64,000 nucleotides of DNA from Clostridium intestinale DSM 6191 (GCF_900130055.1 NZ_FQXU01000004.1:1-64000), one strand, 5' to 3'; shown: positions 9,410 through 20,194, counted from the stretch's first letter. Notes: generated by a model not told the origin, from the sequence alone. Numbers and translations are program-made.

Positions 9410-10666
9410 TTATTTATCATAATCATAACTATTTGAAAGATCAATTCTTTCTTTTGCAGTAGGATGATCAAATCTTAATATCTTATACCATTCATCAACG
9501 TTATATGGCGATAGATTTGTTTCCATAAATCTTAATTCCAAAATTCCATTAGTTAAATTATCATTTGTAGCTTCAATTGCAAATTTATCTGCTTCAATCT
9601 CTATTTTCCTCGAATAATATAAGGATATCGGTGAAGTAACCATGCTTATTATAGTTGAGTAAAGTAATACATATCCTAACCCATAAGGCCCCTTTAAAGC
9701 TCTTCTAGACTTTCTATTAATCATCAAAAGCAATATTATAGACGAACCATATGTAATCATGCTTAACACAGCTTCTAACACCATACCTTTAGGTATATGA
9801 TTTAATTTATAGTGGCCTATCTCATGAGCTACTACAGATAATATCTCATCCTCATTTAAACTTTGTAAGGTAGTATCCCATATAACTATTCTCTTAGTAG
9901 AAAATATTCCTGTCATGTAAGCATTTAAAGCTGATGTTTCATCACTTTTTTTGATTTCATATACCTTTAGATTTTTAATCCCATTTTTTTCAGCTAAATT
10001 AATGATTTTAGTTTCAAGCGCTTTATCGCTAACAGGCTTTATATCATTTATTAAAGGATCAATAACAACAGGATATATAAATACTCCAAAAATCATTATG
10101 AGTGCATATAAAACTCCAAGCGAAAGTATCCATCTTTTTATATTTTTTATTATATAAAATGAAAGACCTAAAAACAGAGAAAATATAACTAAATTTAGAA
10201 TCTCTCCTTTTAATAAGTCTAGAATCCAATCAATAAATCCATAATTAAGCAGTCCTACAAGCTTTAATCTATAAAAAGACGAAAAAAATGCTATAGGGAA
10301 CAAGATAACAAAATTTATAATAGTATATGCTATTCCCATGATAACTCCCTGAGAAAAGTTATTTTTAATTTTTTTATTAAATAATTCCTCAGCATATTCT
10401 AAAAGAGATGATTTTAATATAAATATTGGTATTAAAATAGCTAATATTGTTCTTATAACAAAATAATTTTTAGAAAAGATATAGTTAGTTTTAACTATTG
10501 ATGTTTCCTCCGGAACTATTATCTTGTTATTTTCTATTTTAACCTCAATTTTGCTTTTTTCTCCTAGAGATTCTTTATTTTTATATTCTATAAATAAAGT
10601 TACTCCAGCAGTAATAAAAAATACTATTGTAACAAATACTAATAACTGTGAAAGAACTTTCTTCAA
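9410..10666 (-). CDS. M48 family membrane metalloprotease (Ste24/CAAX-protease-like)
   Basis: A polytopic membrane protein with several hydrophobic segments in its first ~230 residues, followed by the zinc motif HEIGHYKLNH and a distal Glu-containing segment (EIEADKFA). That is the Ste24/CAAX prenyl protease 1 plan. Bacterial relatives act in membrane protein quality control; there is no prenylation role to assume here. The start is a TTG (10666) with AAGGGG 8 bp upstream. The length of 418 aa is typical. Confidence 0.9.
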   Translation of the reverse strand: MKKVLSQLLVFVTIVFFITAGVTLFIEYKNKESLGEKSKIEVKIENNKIIVPEETSIVKTNYIFSKNYFVIRTILAILIPIFILKSSLLEYAEELFNKKIKNNFSQGVIMGIAYTIINFVILFPIAFFSSFYRLKLVGLLNYGFIDWILDLLKGEILNLVIFSLFLGLSFYIIKNIKRWILSLGVLYALIMIFGVFIYPVVIDPLINDIKPVSDKALETKIINLAEKNGIKNLKVYEIKKSDETSALNAYMTGIFSTKRIVIWDTTLQSLNEDEILSVVAHEIGHYKLNHIPKGMVLEAVLSMITYGSSIILLLMINRKSRRALKGPYGLGYVLLYSTIISMVTSPISLYYSRKIEIEADKFAIEATNDNLTNGILELRFMETNLSPYNVDEWYKILRFDHPTAKERIDLSNSYDYDK

Positions 10667-10776
10667 TTCGTCAACCCCTTTTAATCTTTATACATATAAT
10701 AATATTTTTACTATAGCAAAATATTCTTTCATTGTGAAATATTAAGTAAAAATATTATGTAGTGGCAAATATTACC

Positions 10777-10804
10777 TTGATATTATTATACTATATGGTA
10801 TAAT
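10777..10804 (+). promoter_or_regulatory. Promoter of the rubredoxin gene
   Basis: TTGATA (10777-10782) and TATAAT (10799-10804) with 16-bp spacing, about 50 bp before the rubredoxin start. Confidence 0.65.
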
Positions 10805-10855
10805 ATACTCACAGGTAATAATAATTATTATTATTTAACAATGGAGGTAATTACT

Positions 10856-11017
10856 ATGAAAAGTTATATTTGTGATGTTTGTGGATATGTATATGATCCA
10901 GCAATAGGCGACGAGGACAATGGAATAGCTCCAGGAACTTCTTTTGAAGATATTCCAGAAGATTGGGTATGCCCACTTTGCGGAGTAGGTAAAGATGAAT
11001 TCTCTGTAGTAGAATAG
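10856..11017 (+). CDS. Rubredoxin
   Basis: A 53-aa one-iron electron carrier. Both Cys pairs that bind the Fe are present (ICDVCGYVY and WVCPLCGVG), as are the conserved [11 protein letters not shown] and FEDIPEDW segments. It passes electrons in the cytoplasm, in clostridia often to oxygen- and peroxide-detoxifying proteins. AATGGAGG precedes the ATG, a consensus-like promoter lies upstream, and a hairpin terminator follows. The gene is monocistronic and convergent with pflA. Confidence 0.96.
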   Translation: MKSYICDVCGYVYDPAIGDEDNGIAPGTSFEDIPEDWVCPLCGVGKDEFSVVE

Positions 11018-11022
11018 AAAAA

Positions 11023-11050
11023 ACATCAGCCTCAGCTGATGTTTTTTATT
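11023..11050. terminator. Terminator between rubredoxin and pflA
   Basis: ACATCAGC-ctca-GCTGATGT followed by TTTTTTATTTTTT on the plus strand. On the minus side only a short A/T run follows, so it chiefly ends rubredoxin transcription. Confidence 0.85.
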
Positions 11051-11765
11051 TTTTGACTAAATCTATTAAAATTTTCTCTAGTTCTTTAGCTTTAGCCTTA
11101 TCCATGGCAGGCATTCCTTCTAACTTATATTCCATGTTTAATATTTCATATTTGTTAGTTCCTAATAGGTGATATGGTAAAAGTTCTATTTTTTCTACAT
11201 TTTTTAACTCTTTAATAAAATCTGCTAAGTTTTGCATATCTTCAACTGTGTCCGTAACTCCAGGCATAACCACATGACGTATCCACATCTTAACATTCAT
11301 TTCTTGAGCAATTTCTAAAAATTTCAAACTTTCCCTAACTTCTCGTCCTGTTATTTCACTATATTCCTTAGGATTATAATGCTTAACATCAAAAAGAATC
11401 AAATCTACATATCTTAATATTTCTTCGTATCTACCTGCACCTACTCCAGCTGTATCAATGGTTGTATGTATCCCTCTTTCTCTACACAACTTCAGAACTT
11501 CAATTAAAAAGTCTGGTTGAAGTAGTGGTTCTCCTCCTGAAAAAGTCACTCCTCCACCTGAGTTTTTAAAATATGTCTTATATCTATCAATTTTATCAAC
11601 AAGCTCTACAGGAGTTATACTTTCCCCTCCTGAAATAGCCCAAGTATCTGGATTATGACAGAATGTACATCTTAATGCACATCCTTGAAAAAATACAACA
11701 ACTCTTATTCCAGGCCCATCTACAAGCCCCATAGTTTCTATAGAATGTATGTTGCCTTTTATCAT
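11046..11765 (-). CDS. pflA: Pyruvate formate-lyase activating enzyme (radical SAM)
   Basis: Installs the glycyl radical on PflB using a [4Fe-4S] cluster and SAM. The cluster motif CTFCHN is preceded by the first Cys in GCALR (CxxxCxxC, about residues 29-36). The GGGVTFSGGEPLLQ segment is the SAM/GGE motif. The length of 239 aa fits the short PFL-AE form without extra ferredoxin domains. It sits 54 bp after pflB, separated by a perfect hairpin, a common arrangement that lowers the activase level relative to the lyase. Confidence 0.95.
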   Translation of the reverse strand: MIKGNIHSIETMGLVDGPGIRVVVFFQGCALRCTFCHNPDTWAISGGESITPVELVDKIDRYKTYFKNSGGGVTFSGGEPLLQPDFLIEVLKLCRERGIHTTIDTAGVGAGRYEEILRYVDLILFDVKHYNPKEYSEITGREVRESLKFLEIAQEMNVKMWIRHVVMPGVTDTVEDMQNLADFIKELKNVEKIELLPYHLLGTNKYEILNMEYKLEGMPAMDKAKAKELEKILIDLVKK

Positions 11766-11790
11766 AAATACACTCCTCCTAAATTTATAA

Positions 11791-11812
11791 GGAAGCTAGT
11801 AAACTAGCTTCC
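11791..11812 (-). terminator. Hairpin between pflB and pflA
   Basis: A perfect 10-bp palindrome (GGAAGCTAGT-aa-ACTAGCTTCC) without a proper T run. It is probably a leaky terminator or an mRNA-stabilising hairpin that sets unequal pflB and pflA levels. Confidence 0.5.
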
Positions 11813-11819
11813 CTAAATC

Positions 11820-14045
11820 TTATAAACTTTCGTGGAAAGTTCTGCTTATAACTTCCATTTGTTGATTTTTTGTTAATCTATTAAAGTTAACAGCATAACC
11901 TGATACTCTTATTGTTAAAGTAGGGTACTTTTCTGGATTTTCCATCGCATCCATTAAAGTTGCTCTATTTAATACATTAACATTTAAGTGATGAGCTCCT
12001 TGAGTAAAGTATCCATCAAGAACTCCAACTAAGTTAGTTACTTGTTGTTCATCTTCTTTTCCTAAAGCTTGAGGTACTATAGAGAAAGTATTAGATACTC
12101 CATCTTCACAAACTTCATTGTAAGGTATTTTAGCTACTGAGTTTAATGAAGCTAAAGCTCCGTTAATATCTCTTCCATGCATTGGGTTGGCACCTGGAGC
12201 AAATGCTTCTCCAGCTTTTCTTCCATCTGGTGTAGCTCCTGTTTTCTTACCATAAACAACGTTTGAAGTTATAGTTAAAACAGATAGTGTATGTTTAGCA
12301 TCTCTATATAAAGGATGTTTCTTTAATTCTTTAGAGAATTTATTAACTAATTCTACAGCTATATCATCAACTCTAGCATCATCATTTCCGTATTTAGGGA
12401 ATTCTCCTTCTATTTCAAAGTCAACAGCTATTCCATTTTCTCTTATAGGCTTAACTTTTGCGTACTTTATAGCACTTAAAGAGTCAGCAACTACTGAAAG
12501 TCCAGCTATACCAAATGCCATTAATCTACCTACTTCTGTATCATGAAGAGCCATTTGACCTGCTTCATAAGCATACTTATCATGCATGCAGTGAATTATA
12601 TTCATTGTATCAACATATAGCTTCGCTACATAGTCTAATACTTTGTAGTAATTATTTTTTACTTTTTCAAAGTCAAGTACTTCATCCTCAATTTTTTCTA
12701 AACCTTGAATAACTACTGTACCTTTCTTTTCATCTACTCCACCATTTATAGTGTAAAGTAAAGCTTTAGCAAGGTTACATCTAGCACCAAAGAATTGCAT
12801 TTGCTTTCCTACTCTCATAGCAGACACGCAACAAGCAATTGCATAGTCGTCTCCATATACAGGTCTCATAACTTCATCATTTTCATATTGAATTGAGTCT
12901 GTTAATATTGACATTTTTGCACAGTATTTTTTGAATCCTTCTGGTAATTTATCAGACCATAATACTGTCATATTTGGTTCTGGAGCTGATCCTAAATTAG
13001 TTAAAGTATGTAGATATCTGAAAGAGTTTTTAGTAACTAATGTATTACCGTTAACTCCCATACCACCTAATGACTCAGTTACCCAAGTTGGATCTCCTGC
13101 AAATAAATCATTATATTCTGGTGTTCTTAAATGTCTTACTAATCTTAACTTAATTATAAATTGGTCAATTATTTCTTGAGCTTCTAACTCAGTAATAAGA
13201 CCAGCTTTTAAATCTCTTTCGATATATACATCTAAGAATGTTGCAGTTCTTCCAAGAGACATAGCTGCTCCATTATTTTCTTTTACTGCTGAAAGATAAG
13301 CTAAGTAAACTGCTTGAACAGCTTCTTTTGCATTTGAAGCAGGTTCTGATAAATCAACACCATATTTTGCTGCCATACTCTTTATAGCACTTAGTGCTCT
13401 TATTTGTTCAGAAACTTCTTCTCTCTTTCTTATAAGCTCATCTAACATATCACCTTTAAGAGCTTTTAAGTCTTTTTTCTTTTCTTGAATTAAGAAATCA
13501 ATACCGTATAAAGCAACTCTTCTATAGTCGCCTATTATTCTACCTCTACCATAAGCGTCTGGAAGACCAGTTAAAAGACCAGCACTTCTAGCCCATCTTA
13601 TTTCATCAGTATAAGCATCAAAAACCCCTTGGTTATGAGTTTTTCTATATTTAGGGAAGAACTCGCTTATTTGTTCATCCATCTTAAATCCATAAGCTTC
13701 TAATGATTGTTCAACCATTCTCCAACCACCAAAAGGATTTACAATTCTTTTAAGTGGAGCATCAGTTTGAAGTCCTACTATTACTTCATTGTCTTTATCA
13801 ATATATCCAGCTTCATAACTATCAATTCCTGATATTCTATCAGTAGCTACATCGATTATACCTTTCTTTATTTCTTCAACTATAAGATTACTTGATTTTT
13901 CCCAAACATTTTTAGTTTTATCAGATATACCTTCTAAGAAAGAGTCATCTCCTTCATAAGGTGTATAATTTTTTTGTATGAAGTTTCTAACGTCAATTCT
14001 CTCTTGCCATACTCCCTCACTGAAACCATTCCATTGTTTAAACAT
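11820..14045 (-). CDS. pflB: Formate C-acetyltransferase (pyruvate formate-lyase)
   Basis: Converts pyruvate and CoA to acetyl-CoA and formate by glycyl-radical chemistry. The adjacent catalytic cysteines occur in [13 protein letters not shown], and the radical Gly in [12 protein letters not shown] near the C-terminus. The length of 741 aa is typical. I start at the ATG at 14045 (MFKQWNGF) because AGGAGG lies 7 bp before it; an ATG 6 bp further upstream is only 1 bp from the RBS. It is co-transcribed with pflA. Together with ldh it defines the pyruvate branch point of a fermenter. Confidence 0.97.
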   Translation of the reverse strand: MFKQWNGFSEGVWQERIDVRNFIQKNYTPYEGDDSFLEGISDKTKNVWEKSSNLIVEEIKKGIIDVATDRISGIDSYEAGYIDKDNEVIVGLQTDAPLKRIVNPFGGWRMVEQSLEAYGFKMDEQISEFFPKYRKTHNQGVFDAYTDEIRWARSAGLLTGLPDAYGRGRIIGDYRRVALYGIDFLIQEKKKDLKALKGDMLDELIRKREEVSEQIRALSAIKSMAAKYGVDLSEPASNAKEAVQAVYLAYLSAVKENNGAAMSLGRTATFLDVYIERDLKAGLITELEAQEIIDQFIIKLRLVRHLRTPEYNDLFAGDPTWVTESLGGMGVNGNTLVTKNSFRYLHTLTNLGSAPEPNMTVLWSDKLPEGFKKYCAKMSILTDSIQYENDEVMRPVYGDDYAIACCVSAMRVGKQMQFFGARCNLAKALLYTINGGVDEKKGTVVIQGLEKIEDEVLDFEKVKNNYYKVLDYVAKLYVDTMNIIHCMHDKYAYEAGQMALHDTEVGRLMAFGIAGLSVVADSLSAIKYAKVKPIRENGIAVDFEIEGEFPKYGNDDARVDDIAVELVNKFSKELKKHPLYRDAKHTLSVLTITSNVVYGKKTGATPDGRKAGEAFAPGANPMHGRDINGALASLNSVAKIPYNEVCEDGVSNTFSIVPQALGKEDEQQVTNLVGVLDGYFTQGAHHLNVNVLNRATLMDAMENPEKYPTLTIRVSGYAVNFNRLTKNQQMEVISRTFHESL

Positions 14046-14218
14046 ATTCATTCCTCCTGGTAAAAGATTACGCTTTTATTATAACCTATAATTATCAATT
14101 TGTTAATAGGTTTTTCCATTTGAAACAAATATTCATTTATCGTTAATAATAATTATCGTTTAATTCCAATATATGAAAATGATAAGGTTTTAATTGATAA
14201 ATGTTTAACAATTTATTT

Positions 14219-14893
14219 TTATTTAGCTCCATATGTTTTATAATATTCTTCTATTCTACCCATAATCTCATCATCAATATATATTTTTCCTTGGATTTCT
14301 CTTTTGTAAAGATAATTTATAACTTCTTTCATTGTTACAATTGCACAAGTTTTAAATCCAAACTTTTCTCTTATCTCAACTAAAGCTGAATTATCTCCTT
14401 GTCCTCTTTCCATTCTATCTACAGAAATTATAAGTCCTTCTACAGTTACATCTCCTTGAGACTTTAATATAGGCATAGTTTCGTATATTGATGTTCCAGC
14501 AGTAGTTACATCTTCAACTATTAAAACTCTATCCCCATCGTTAAGGTTACTACCTAATAAAATCCCTTTATCTCCATGATCTTTTATCTCTTTTCTATTA
14601 GAGCAATATCTTTTATCAATCCCATATAGTTTTGATAATGATATAGAAGTAGTTACACTTAATGGTATTCCTTTATAAGCAGGTCCAAAAACTACATCGT
14701 AAGTATCTACAAAATTATCTTTTATTGCTTTTGCATAAAAATCTCCTAATCTACTTAATTGGCTACCTGTTTTATAATTCCCTGTATTTACAAAAAAAGG
14801 AGTTTTCCTTCCGCTTTTTGTTACAAAATCTCCAAAGGTTAATACTCCACATTCTATCATAAACTCTATAAACTCTTTTTTATATGCTTCCAT
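14219..14893 (-). CDS. pyrE: Orotate phosphoribosyltransferase
   Basis: Couples orotate and PRPP to orotidine 5'-phosphate. The PRPP-binding loop VLIVEDVTTAGTS is clear, and the N-terminal VLTFGDFVTKSGRKTPFFVN is family-typical. I place the start at 14893 (MEAYKKEF), with TAGGAGTG before it; an upstream in-frame ATG at 14929 would overlap pyrD. It is the last gene of the pyr operon, 22 bp after pyrD. I see no clear terminator between it and the pflB promoter region. Confidence 0.95.
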   Translation of the reverse strand: MEAYKKEFIEFMIECGVLTFGDFVTKSGRKTPFFVNTGNYKTGSQLSRLGDFYAKAIKDNFVDTYDVVFGPAYKGIPLSVTTSISLSKLYGIDKRYCSNRKEIKDHGDKGILLGSNLNDGDRVLIVEDVTTAGTSIYETMPILKSQGDVTVEGLIISVDRMERGQGDNSALVEIREKFGFKTCAIVTMKEVINYLYKREIQGKIYIDDEIMGRIEEYYKTYGAK

Positions 14894-14915
14894 GTTTACA
14901 CTCCTATCAATATAT

Positions 14916-15818
14916 CTATATTTTGGCAATCCCTATGATCTCATTTATATCTTTTATGCCTTCTTTAAGCAAAAACTCTTCTATTCCCTTAATTATTTCT
15001 TTACCAGCAAGTGGATTTGAGAAGTTAATAGTTCCAATCTGTATAGCTGTTGCCCCAGCCATCATAAATTCTATAGCATCCTTATAATCAGAGATACCAC
15101 CAAGTCCAACTATTGGTACATTTACAGCTTTTGAAACTTCATAGACCATTCTTAAAGCTATAGGTTTAATTGCTGGTCCAGATACTCCTGCAAAAACATT
15201 GTTAAAAACTGGTTTTCTTTTATTTATATCTATAGCTAATCCTTTAAAGGTATTTACCAGTGATAGCGAATCTGCTCCAGCATTTACACAAGAATAAGCC
15301 ATATCAACTATATCCTCTGCATTAGGTGAAAGCTTAACCATTAAAGGCTTATTTGTTATTTTCTTTATCTTCGAAACAACTTCTGCTGCAATACATCCTT
15401 TAATTCCAAAAGCCATTCCCCCAGATTTTACATTTGGACAGGATATATTAAGTTCTATTATATCAATATCAGTTTTGTTTAGCTTCTCACAAGCCTTTTC
15501 ATAGTCTTCGATTGTTCCCCCACCAACATTAGCTAAAATATTAGTGTTATATCTTTTCATATTAGGAAGTTCAACTTCAATGAACCTATCTATTCCTGGA
15601 TTTTGAAGTCCTACTGAATTCATCATCCCCATAGGAGTTTCATAAACTCTAATTCCATCATTTCCTTCCTTAGGATTTATAGTTAATCCTTTTGAAGAAA
15701 TTCCACCTAATATTCCAACATCATAAAAATTATTGTACTCTTCTCCAAACCCAAAAGTTCCGGAGGCCGCTATTACTGGATTTTTAAACTCAACTCCATT
15801 TATATTAACATTTATCAT
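14916..15818 (-). CDS. pyrD: Dihydroorotate dehydrogenase, class 1B catalytic subunit
   Basis: Oxidises dihydroorotate to orotate using FMN; class 1B passes electrons to NAD through Pyr[17 protein letters not shown] contains the active-site Cys typical of class 1. FMN-binding segments [14 protein letters not shown] and [16 protein letters not shown] are present. I start at 15818 (MINVNING), with AAGGGGGC 7 bp upstream; the longer in-frame start would overlap pyrK. The length of 300 aa and the adjacent pyrK support class 1B. Confidence 0.96.
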   Translation of the reverse strand: MINVNINGVEFKNPVIAASGTFGFGEEYNNFYDVGILGGISSKGLTINPKEGNDGIRVYETPMGMMNSVGLQNPGIDRFIEVELPNMKRYNTNILANVGGGTIEDYEKACEKLNKTDIDIIELNISCPNVKSGGMAFGIKGCIAAEVVSKIKKITNKPLMVKLSPNAEDIVDMAYSCVNAGADSLSLVNTFKGLAIDINKRKPVFNNVFAGVSGPAIKPIALRMVYEVSKAVNVPIVGLGGISDYKDAIEFMMAGATAIQIGTINFSNPLAGKEIIKGIEEFLLKEGIKDINEIIGIAKI

Positions 15819-15831
15819 ATTATTAGCCCCC

Positions 15832-16569
15832 TTATAAATCCACAAAGTATCCATCAAAAACAGGACCATCTTTGCAAGTTCGTTTATTGCCTTCTTTAGT
15901 TTTACAAGTACATACTAAACATGCACCAACCCCACAAGCCATATGCTTTTCTAAAGAAACATATATGTTTTTACCTTTTTCCTTTGCCATATCTACAACC
16001 TTTTTCATCATAATCTCAGGTCCACAGCAAAGTACTGTATCATATTTATCTAAATCTAAAATATCTGTAACGAAACCTTTTACCCCAAACTTTCCTGTAT
16101 TTGTAGCTATGTTAACTTCATTACAGTATCCTTTTAGCTCTTCTATAAGATATACTTCTTCTCTAAAACCAACATACATGTCAATAATATTTCTTGGGAA
16201 ATTATTTCTTAATTCTTTAGATACTTGTAAAAATGGTGCTGTACCAATTCCTCCAGCTACCAATGCCACTCTCCCCAAATCTCTATCTGTAGTGAACCCA
16301 TTTCCTAAAGGCCCTGTAACATTTATTGTTTGTCCAACTTTAAGAGCTTTATATTCTTTAGTTCCATTTCCAACTACAGCATATAAAAAGGTTGCTACAC
16401 CATCTTCCCATTCACATAAAGATATTGGTCTTGGAAGTAAGGTTCCTCCTTGAAGTTTTAACATATAAAACTGTCCAGCTTTTCCTTTAACTTCTTCTTT
16501 AATTTTAAGACTAAATATTCCTGAACATATTTCTTTATTCTCTATAACTTCAACTAATTTATAATTCAT
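15832..16569 (-). CDS. pyrK: Dihydroorotate dehydrogenase electron transfer subunit
   Basis: An FAD/[2Fe-2S] subunit that moves electrons from PyrD to NAD+. The ferredoxin-reductase-like N-terminal half has [10 protein letters not shown] (flavin-binding Arg-Pro-x-Ser) and an NAD-binding GGIGTAPFL. The C-terminal cluster [14 protein letters not shown] with a later TCKDGPVF gives the four Cys for the 2Fe-2S centre. It lies 13 bp before pyrD and 9 bp after pyrF. Confidence 0.96.
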   Translation of the reverse strand: MNYKLVEVIENKEICSGIFSLKIKEEVKGKAGQFYMLKLQGGTLLPRPISLCEWEDGVATFLYAVVGNGTKEYKALKVGQTINVTGPLGNGFTTDRDLGRVALVAGGIGTAPFLQVSKELRNNFPRNIIDMYVGFREEVYLIEELKGYCNEVNIATNTGKFGVKGFVTDILDLDKYDTVLCCGPEIMMKKVVDMAKEKGKNIYVSLEKHMACGVGACLVCTCKTKEGNKRTCKDGPVFDGYFVDL

Positions 16570-16578
16570 AAAGCCCTC

Positions 16579-17451
16579 CTAGATTTTACTGCTTATTGCT
16601 TCTCTAATCTCATCTCTCATTCTAATCGCTTCCAATTTAGCGTAATATCCTACTCTTTCATTACCATTTCCTTCTTTATAAGCCAAAAGAATCTTTCTTG
16701 ATGAGTTGACAACTCCCCCATTCCCATTATTTAAGTACATAGCCACATCTTCAGCCTTTCCACCTTGAGCTCCATAACCAGGTATTAAGAAAAACATATT
16801 TTTAAATCTCTCTCTTAATTCTTTTGCCTCTTCTTTATGTGTACATCCTAGTACTCCACCTATTTGTGAATACCCATACTCACCTAGATAATCATTACCT
16901 ATATTACAAAGTCTATCCCCAACCTCATGATATACCTTATGCCCTTTAGTAGTATCTAAAAATTCTATATCCTCTGCTCCTGGATTAGAAGTTCTAACTA
17001 ATGAAAATACTCCTTTTTTGCCCTCTTTCATGTAAGGTAGATATGGCTCTATTGAATCCATTCCCATATATGGACTTAAAGTTATAAAATCAGCTTCAAA
17101 ATCCCCTTCAAAATGTGCTTTAGCATACATTTTTGCAGTAGCTGCTATATCCCCTCTTTTAATATCAGCGATAATTATTGCTTTTTTTTCTCTTAAGTAT
17201 TCAAGTGTTCTTTTATAAGCATCGAGCCCTTTTAGTCCTAAGGCTTCGTAGTAAGCTATCTGAACTTTATAACAAGCAGCAACATCTAAGGTTTCATTTA
17301 TAATCTCTTTATTAAAGTTAAATATTGCATCTGCTTCATTTTTTGATGTTTCCATTATATATTCTGGAACATATTCTATACTTGTATCTAAGCCTATACA
17401 TACTACACCCTTTTCCTCTACGCTTTTATATAATCTATCAATAATATTCAT
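16579..17451 (-). CDS. pyrF: Orotidine 5'-phosphate decarboxylase (type 2)
   Basis: Decarboxylates OMP to UMP, the last step of the pathway. IIADIKRGDIAATA contains the catalytic Lys/Asp array. The 290-aa length and the late PGYGAQGG segment identify the longer type 2 enzyme. It is 8 bp after pyrC with its own RBS (AGGGG) in the gap. Confidence 0.95.
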   Translation of the reverse strand: MNIIDRLYKSVEEKGVVCIGLDTSIEYVPEYIMETSKNEADAIFNFNKEIINETLDVAACYKVQIAYYEALGLKGLDAYKRTLEYLREKKAIIIADIKRGDIAATAKMYAKAHFEGDFEADFITLSPYMGMDSIEPYLPYMKEGKKGVFSLVRTSNPGAEDIEFLDTTKGHKVYHEVGDRLCNIGNDYLGEYGYSQIGGVLGCTHKEEAKELRERFKNMFFLIPGYGAQGGKAEDVAMYLNNGNGGVVNSSRKILLAYKEGNGNERVGYYAKLEAIRMRDEIREAISSKI

Positions 17452-17459
17452 ATATACCC

Positions 17460-18656
17460 CTACCTTTTATACGATATTTTTCCACCTTTTATAGTAGTAA
17501 CAACTTCGCCATAATACTCCATTCCTTCAAATGGCGTATTGTTGCTTTTAGAAGCAAACTCTTCTGCCTTAACTTTAGTCTTTTTATTTAAATCTACCAA
17601 AACTACATCTCCGTCATAACCTGGCGTAAGCTTTCCTTTTTTTATTCCTAAAATCTCTCCTGGTCTTCCAGACATAAGCTTGCTTAAGTTATTTAAGGAA
17701 AGGTTATTTTCTTTTACTAAAGTTGTATAGCTTATAGAAAATGCTGTTTCCAATCCCACCATTCCTGGTGCACCTTTTTCTTTATCCTCTTTACTATGAG
17801 GAGCGTGGTCTGTTCCAATAGCATCCACATAGCCCTTTTTTATAGCGTCTATTAAAAATTTTCTATCTTCCTCTTCTCTTATAGGTGGATTAACTCTATA
17901 GTTTGACATCTCTGTATTTAAAGCAATATGATGTGGAGTTACTTCTAAAGTTATATTACTATATCCATTTGATTTAGCTTCAATTATATATTCCATAGCC
18001 TCTTTGGTACTTACATGTGCCATGTGCAGTCTTGCACCTGTATATTTCGCTAAACTTATATCTCTCCAGGTCATCATATTTTCAGCTAGTCTCATATCTA
18101 TATCTGAAAACTCATGATCTTCAGCATGAGAAATTACTACCCAATTATTTTCACGAGCTATATTCATAGCATCCATCATTGTTCTTGAACCCATAACACC
18201 TTTACCGTCATCAGAAATTGCTTTTATTAGCTTATTTCCTGAGAGCTCCTTTAGAGGCGTTAAAGTCTTTCCGTCAAAATCTTTAGTTATAGATAAACAT
18301 TGATGTAAATCTATAAGCCCTATTTCCTTAGCTCTATTATTTACATACTCTAAAACCTCTAGACTTGAACATATAGGATTAGTGTTTGCCATTAAGTTTA
18401 CGTAGGTAAATCCCCCTCTTAAAGCAGCTCTTGATCCTGTTTCAATATCTTCTTTATAAGTAAAACCTGGATCTCTAAAGTGAACATGCATATCTATAAA
18501 ACTTGGCATTAAAGTTAATCCATTTCCCTCTAAGGTTTCACACTCTTTTTTAATATCTAATCCAATTTCTTTTATCTTTCCATTTTCTATATATAAATCT
18601 CCATAAAAATCATGGCTCTCATCTATTATATTTACATTCTTTATAAGTAAATTCAT
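17460..18656 (-). CDS. pyrC: Dihydroorotase
   Basis: A zinc amidohydrolase that cyclises carbamoyl-aspartate to dihydroorotate. Metal ligands are visible in [11 protein letters not shown] (about residues 55-65), the later [15 protein letters not shown], and [11 protein letters not shown]. The 398-aa length is slightly short of the usual ~420 for class I but all motifs are intact. It is 15 bp after pyrI in the operon. Confidence 0.95.
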   Translation of the reverse strand: MNLLIKNVNIIDESHDFYGDLYIENGKIKEIGLDIKKECETLEGNGLTLMPSFIDMHVHFRDPGFTYKEDIETGSRAALRGGFTYVNLMANTNPICSSLEVLEYVNNRAKEIGLIDLHQCLSITKDFDGKTLTPLKELSGNKLIKAISDDGKGVMGSRTMMDAMNIARENNWVVISHAEDHEFSDIDMRLAENMMTWRDISLAKYTGARLHMAHVSTKEAMEYIIEAKSNGYSNITLEVTPHHIALNTEMSNYRVNPPIREEEDRKFLIDAIKKGYVDAIGTDHAPHSKEDKEKGAPGMVGLETAFSISYTTLVKENNLSLNNLSKLMSGRPGEILGIKKGKLTPGYDGDVVLVDLNKKTKVKAEEFASKSNNTPFEGMEYYGEVVTTIKGGKISYKR

Positions 18657-18671
18657 ACCTTTCCCTCCAGT

Positions 18672-19103
18672 TTACAAATTGCAAAATTCGCTAGTTTCAT
18701 AACAATAGTCACATCTATATACCCCTTTTTCTTTACTAGTAAGATTAAAAACCTGAGGTATATCCTTTTCTATTGTAGTTATGCATCTTGGATTTCTACA
18801 TGAAATTATATTTACAACCTTCTCTGGTAAAGTTGGCTTTATCTTATCTACTATTCGTTCATCATCTACTATATTAATCGTTATAGTTGGTGATAATAAT
18901 CTTAAAAATGTGTAGTCTAGAGATACATTATCCTCTATCTTTATAATATCTTTTCTACCAAGTTTAGAGCTTTCTACATTCATAATTAATGCCACTGGGT
19001 ATTCAACCTTATCAAGTTCTAGATGATTAAATATCTTTATCCCAGTTCCTGCTTTTATATGATCCATTACTATTCCCTTTTTAATTGTGGTTATCTTAAG
19101 CAT
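18672..19103 (-). CDS. pyrI: Aspartate carbamoyltransferase regulatory subunit
   Basis: The allosteric chain of ATCase. The N-terminal domain binds nucleotides, and the C-terminal zinc domain has four cysteines (CRNPRC and CDYC) that dock it on PyrB. Its start overlaps the pyrB stop by one base (TAATG), so translation is probably coupled. Its presence implies feedback control at the enzyme level in addition to RNA-level control of the operon. The length of 143 aa is normal. Confidence 0.95.
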   Translation of the reverse strand: MLKITTIKKGIVMDHIKAGTGIKIFNHLELDKVEYPVALIMNVESSKLGRKDIIKIEDNVSLDYTFLRLLSPTITINIVDDERIVDKIKPTLPEKVVNIISCRNPRCITTIEKDIPQVFNLTSKEKGVYRCDYCYETSEFCNL

Positions 19104-20026
19104 TACTTCACCTCCAAAAGCTTTAATATAAGTGCCATTCTTACGTACATTCCATACTCAGCTTGTTTGAAGTAACATGCCCTTGGATCGTTATCCACCT
19201 CTTTTGAAATCTCATTTAACCTAGGTAGTGGATGAAGTACTATCATATCTTTTTTAGCTAACTTCATCTTATTTTTATCTAAAATATAACTATCTTTTAA
19301 TCTTATATACTCCTCTTCATTAAAGAATCTCTCTTTTTGAACTCTAGTCATATATAGGATATCTAATTTATCAATTACATCCTCTAATCTTTCAACTTCC
19401 ATAAATTCTATATTGTTTTCTATAAGTATTTCTTCTCTTATATATTCTGGAATTGTAAGTTCTTTTGGTGATATTAATATAAACTTATTATTTTTATATC
19501 TAGACATGGCTTTTAAAAGTGAATGAACAGTTCTTCCAAACTTTAAATCACCACATATTCCTATAACGTTATTTTCTATACTCTCTTTTAAATTTCTTAT
19601 GGATAACAAATCAGTAAGAGTTTGGGTTGGATGCTGATGTCCACCATCACCTGCATTTATAACTGGAACACTTGAGAACATGGTTGCAACCTTTGCTGAA
19701 CCTTCTTTTGGATGTCTCATTGCAATAATATCTGAATAGGTAGAAACTATTTGAATAGTATCAGAAAGACTTTCCCCTTTTGAAACAGATGAGGAATTTG
19801 GTTCTGAGAAACCTAATACACTTCCTCCAAGCCTCATCATAGCAGCTTCAAAGGAAAATCTAGTTCTAGTGCTTGGTTCATAGAATAGAGTGGCAAGGAT
19901 TCTTCCCTGCATTAGACTTGAATATTCTTTAGGATATTTTATAATATCCTCAGCTAAATTAAAAATTTCATTTAGCTCATCTACAGTAAGATCCATAGGA
20001 TCTATTAAATGTTTAATTTTATTCAT
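19103..20026 (-). CDS. pyrB: Aspartate carbamoyltransferase catalytic subunit
   Basis: Condenses carbamoyl phosphate with aspartate. The carbamoyl-phosphate loop [11 protein letters not shown] is at about residues 49-59; [10 protein letters not shown] and [11 protein letters not shown] are also present. The length of 307 aa is typical. It is the first gene of the pyr operon, with AAGGAGG 5-6 bp before the ATG. A PyrR-type hairpin sits directly in front of that RBS and an attenuator lies further upstream. Confidence 0.97.
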   Translation of the reverse strand: MNKIKHLIDPMDLTVDELNEIFNLAEDIIKYPKEYSSLMQGRILATLFYEPSTRTRFSFEAAMMRLGGSVLGFSEPNSSSVSKGESLSDTIQIVSTYSDIIAMRHPKEGSAKVATMFSSVPVINAGDGGHQHPTQTLTDLLSIRNLKESIENNVIGICGDLKFGRTVHSLLKAMSRYKNNKFILISPKELTIPEYIREEILIENNIEFMEVERLEDVIDKLDILYMTRVQKERFFNEEEYIRLKDSYILDKNKMKLAKKDMIVLHPLPRLNEISKEVDNDPRACYFKQAEYGMYVRMALILKLLEVK

Positions 20027-20031
20027 AATTT

Positions 20032-20058
20032 CCTCCTTTTTAACCTCTCTGTGTTAAA
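20032..20058 (-). promoter_or_regulatory. Second PyrR-like hairpin abutting the pyrB ribosome binding site
   Basis: On the minus strand TTTAAC and GTTAAA form a 6-bp stem whose loop is ACAGAGAG, the core of the PyrR-binding loop. The 3' arm ends next to the pyrB AAGGAGG. If bound, it could limit translation of pyrB directly. This is inference from position and loop sequence. Confidence 0.5.
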
Positions 20059-20088
20059 TTTAAAGGGACTAATAAGGCATTTTTGCCT

Positions 20089-20115
20089 AAAAAAAAGCCT
20101 TCCTTAAAGGAAGGC
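20089..20115 (-). terminator. Attenuator terminator in the pyr leader
   Basis: GCCTTCCTT / AAGGAAGGC hairpin followed on the minus strand by TTTTTTTT, lying ~65 bp upstream of pyrB. Its 5' arm can pair instead with TTAAGGAAG just after the PyrR loop, which gives an antiterminator. Confidence 0.85.
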
Positions 20116-20143
20116 GTAATACGTCCATTTAGTATGGTAACTT

Positions 20144-20178
20144 TACTTCCTTAATGACCTCTCTGGATCAAATTAAAG
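20144..20178 (-). promoter_or_regulatory. PyrR-binding (anti-antiterminator) hairpin of the pyr operon
   Basis: The minus strand reads GATCCAGAGAGGTC within a stem TTTAAT/ATTAAG; this matches the known PyrR loop pattern (TCC-AGAGAGG). The 3' side (TTAAGGAAG) is complementary to the terminator 5' arm. In the Bacillus model, UMP-bound PyrR stabilises this hairpin so that the terminator forms. Confidence 0.75.
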
Positions 20179-20194
20179 GCTCTATATTACATAG

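Noticed and set aside
15872-16453. 193-aa plus-strand ORF opposite pyrK
   Set aside because: Antisense shadow of a certain gene; no RBS and no recognisable domain.
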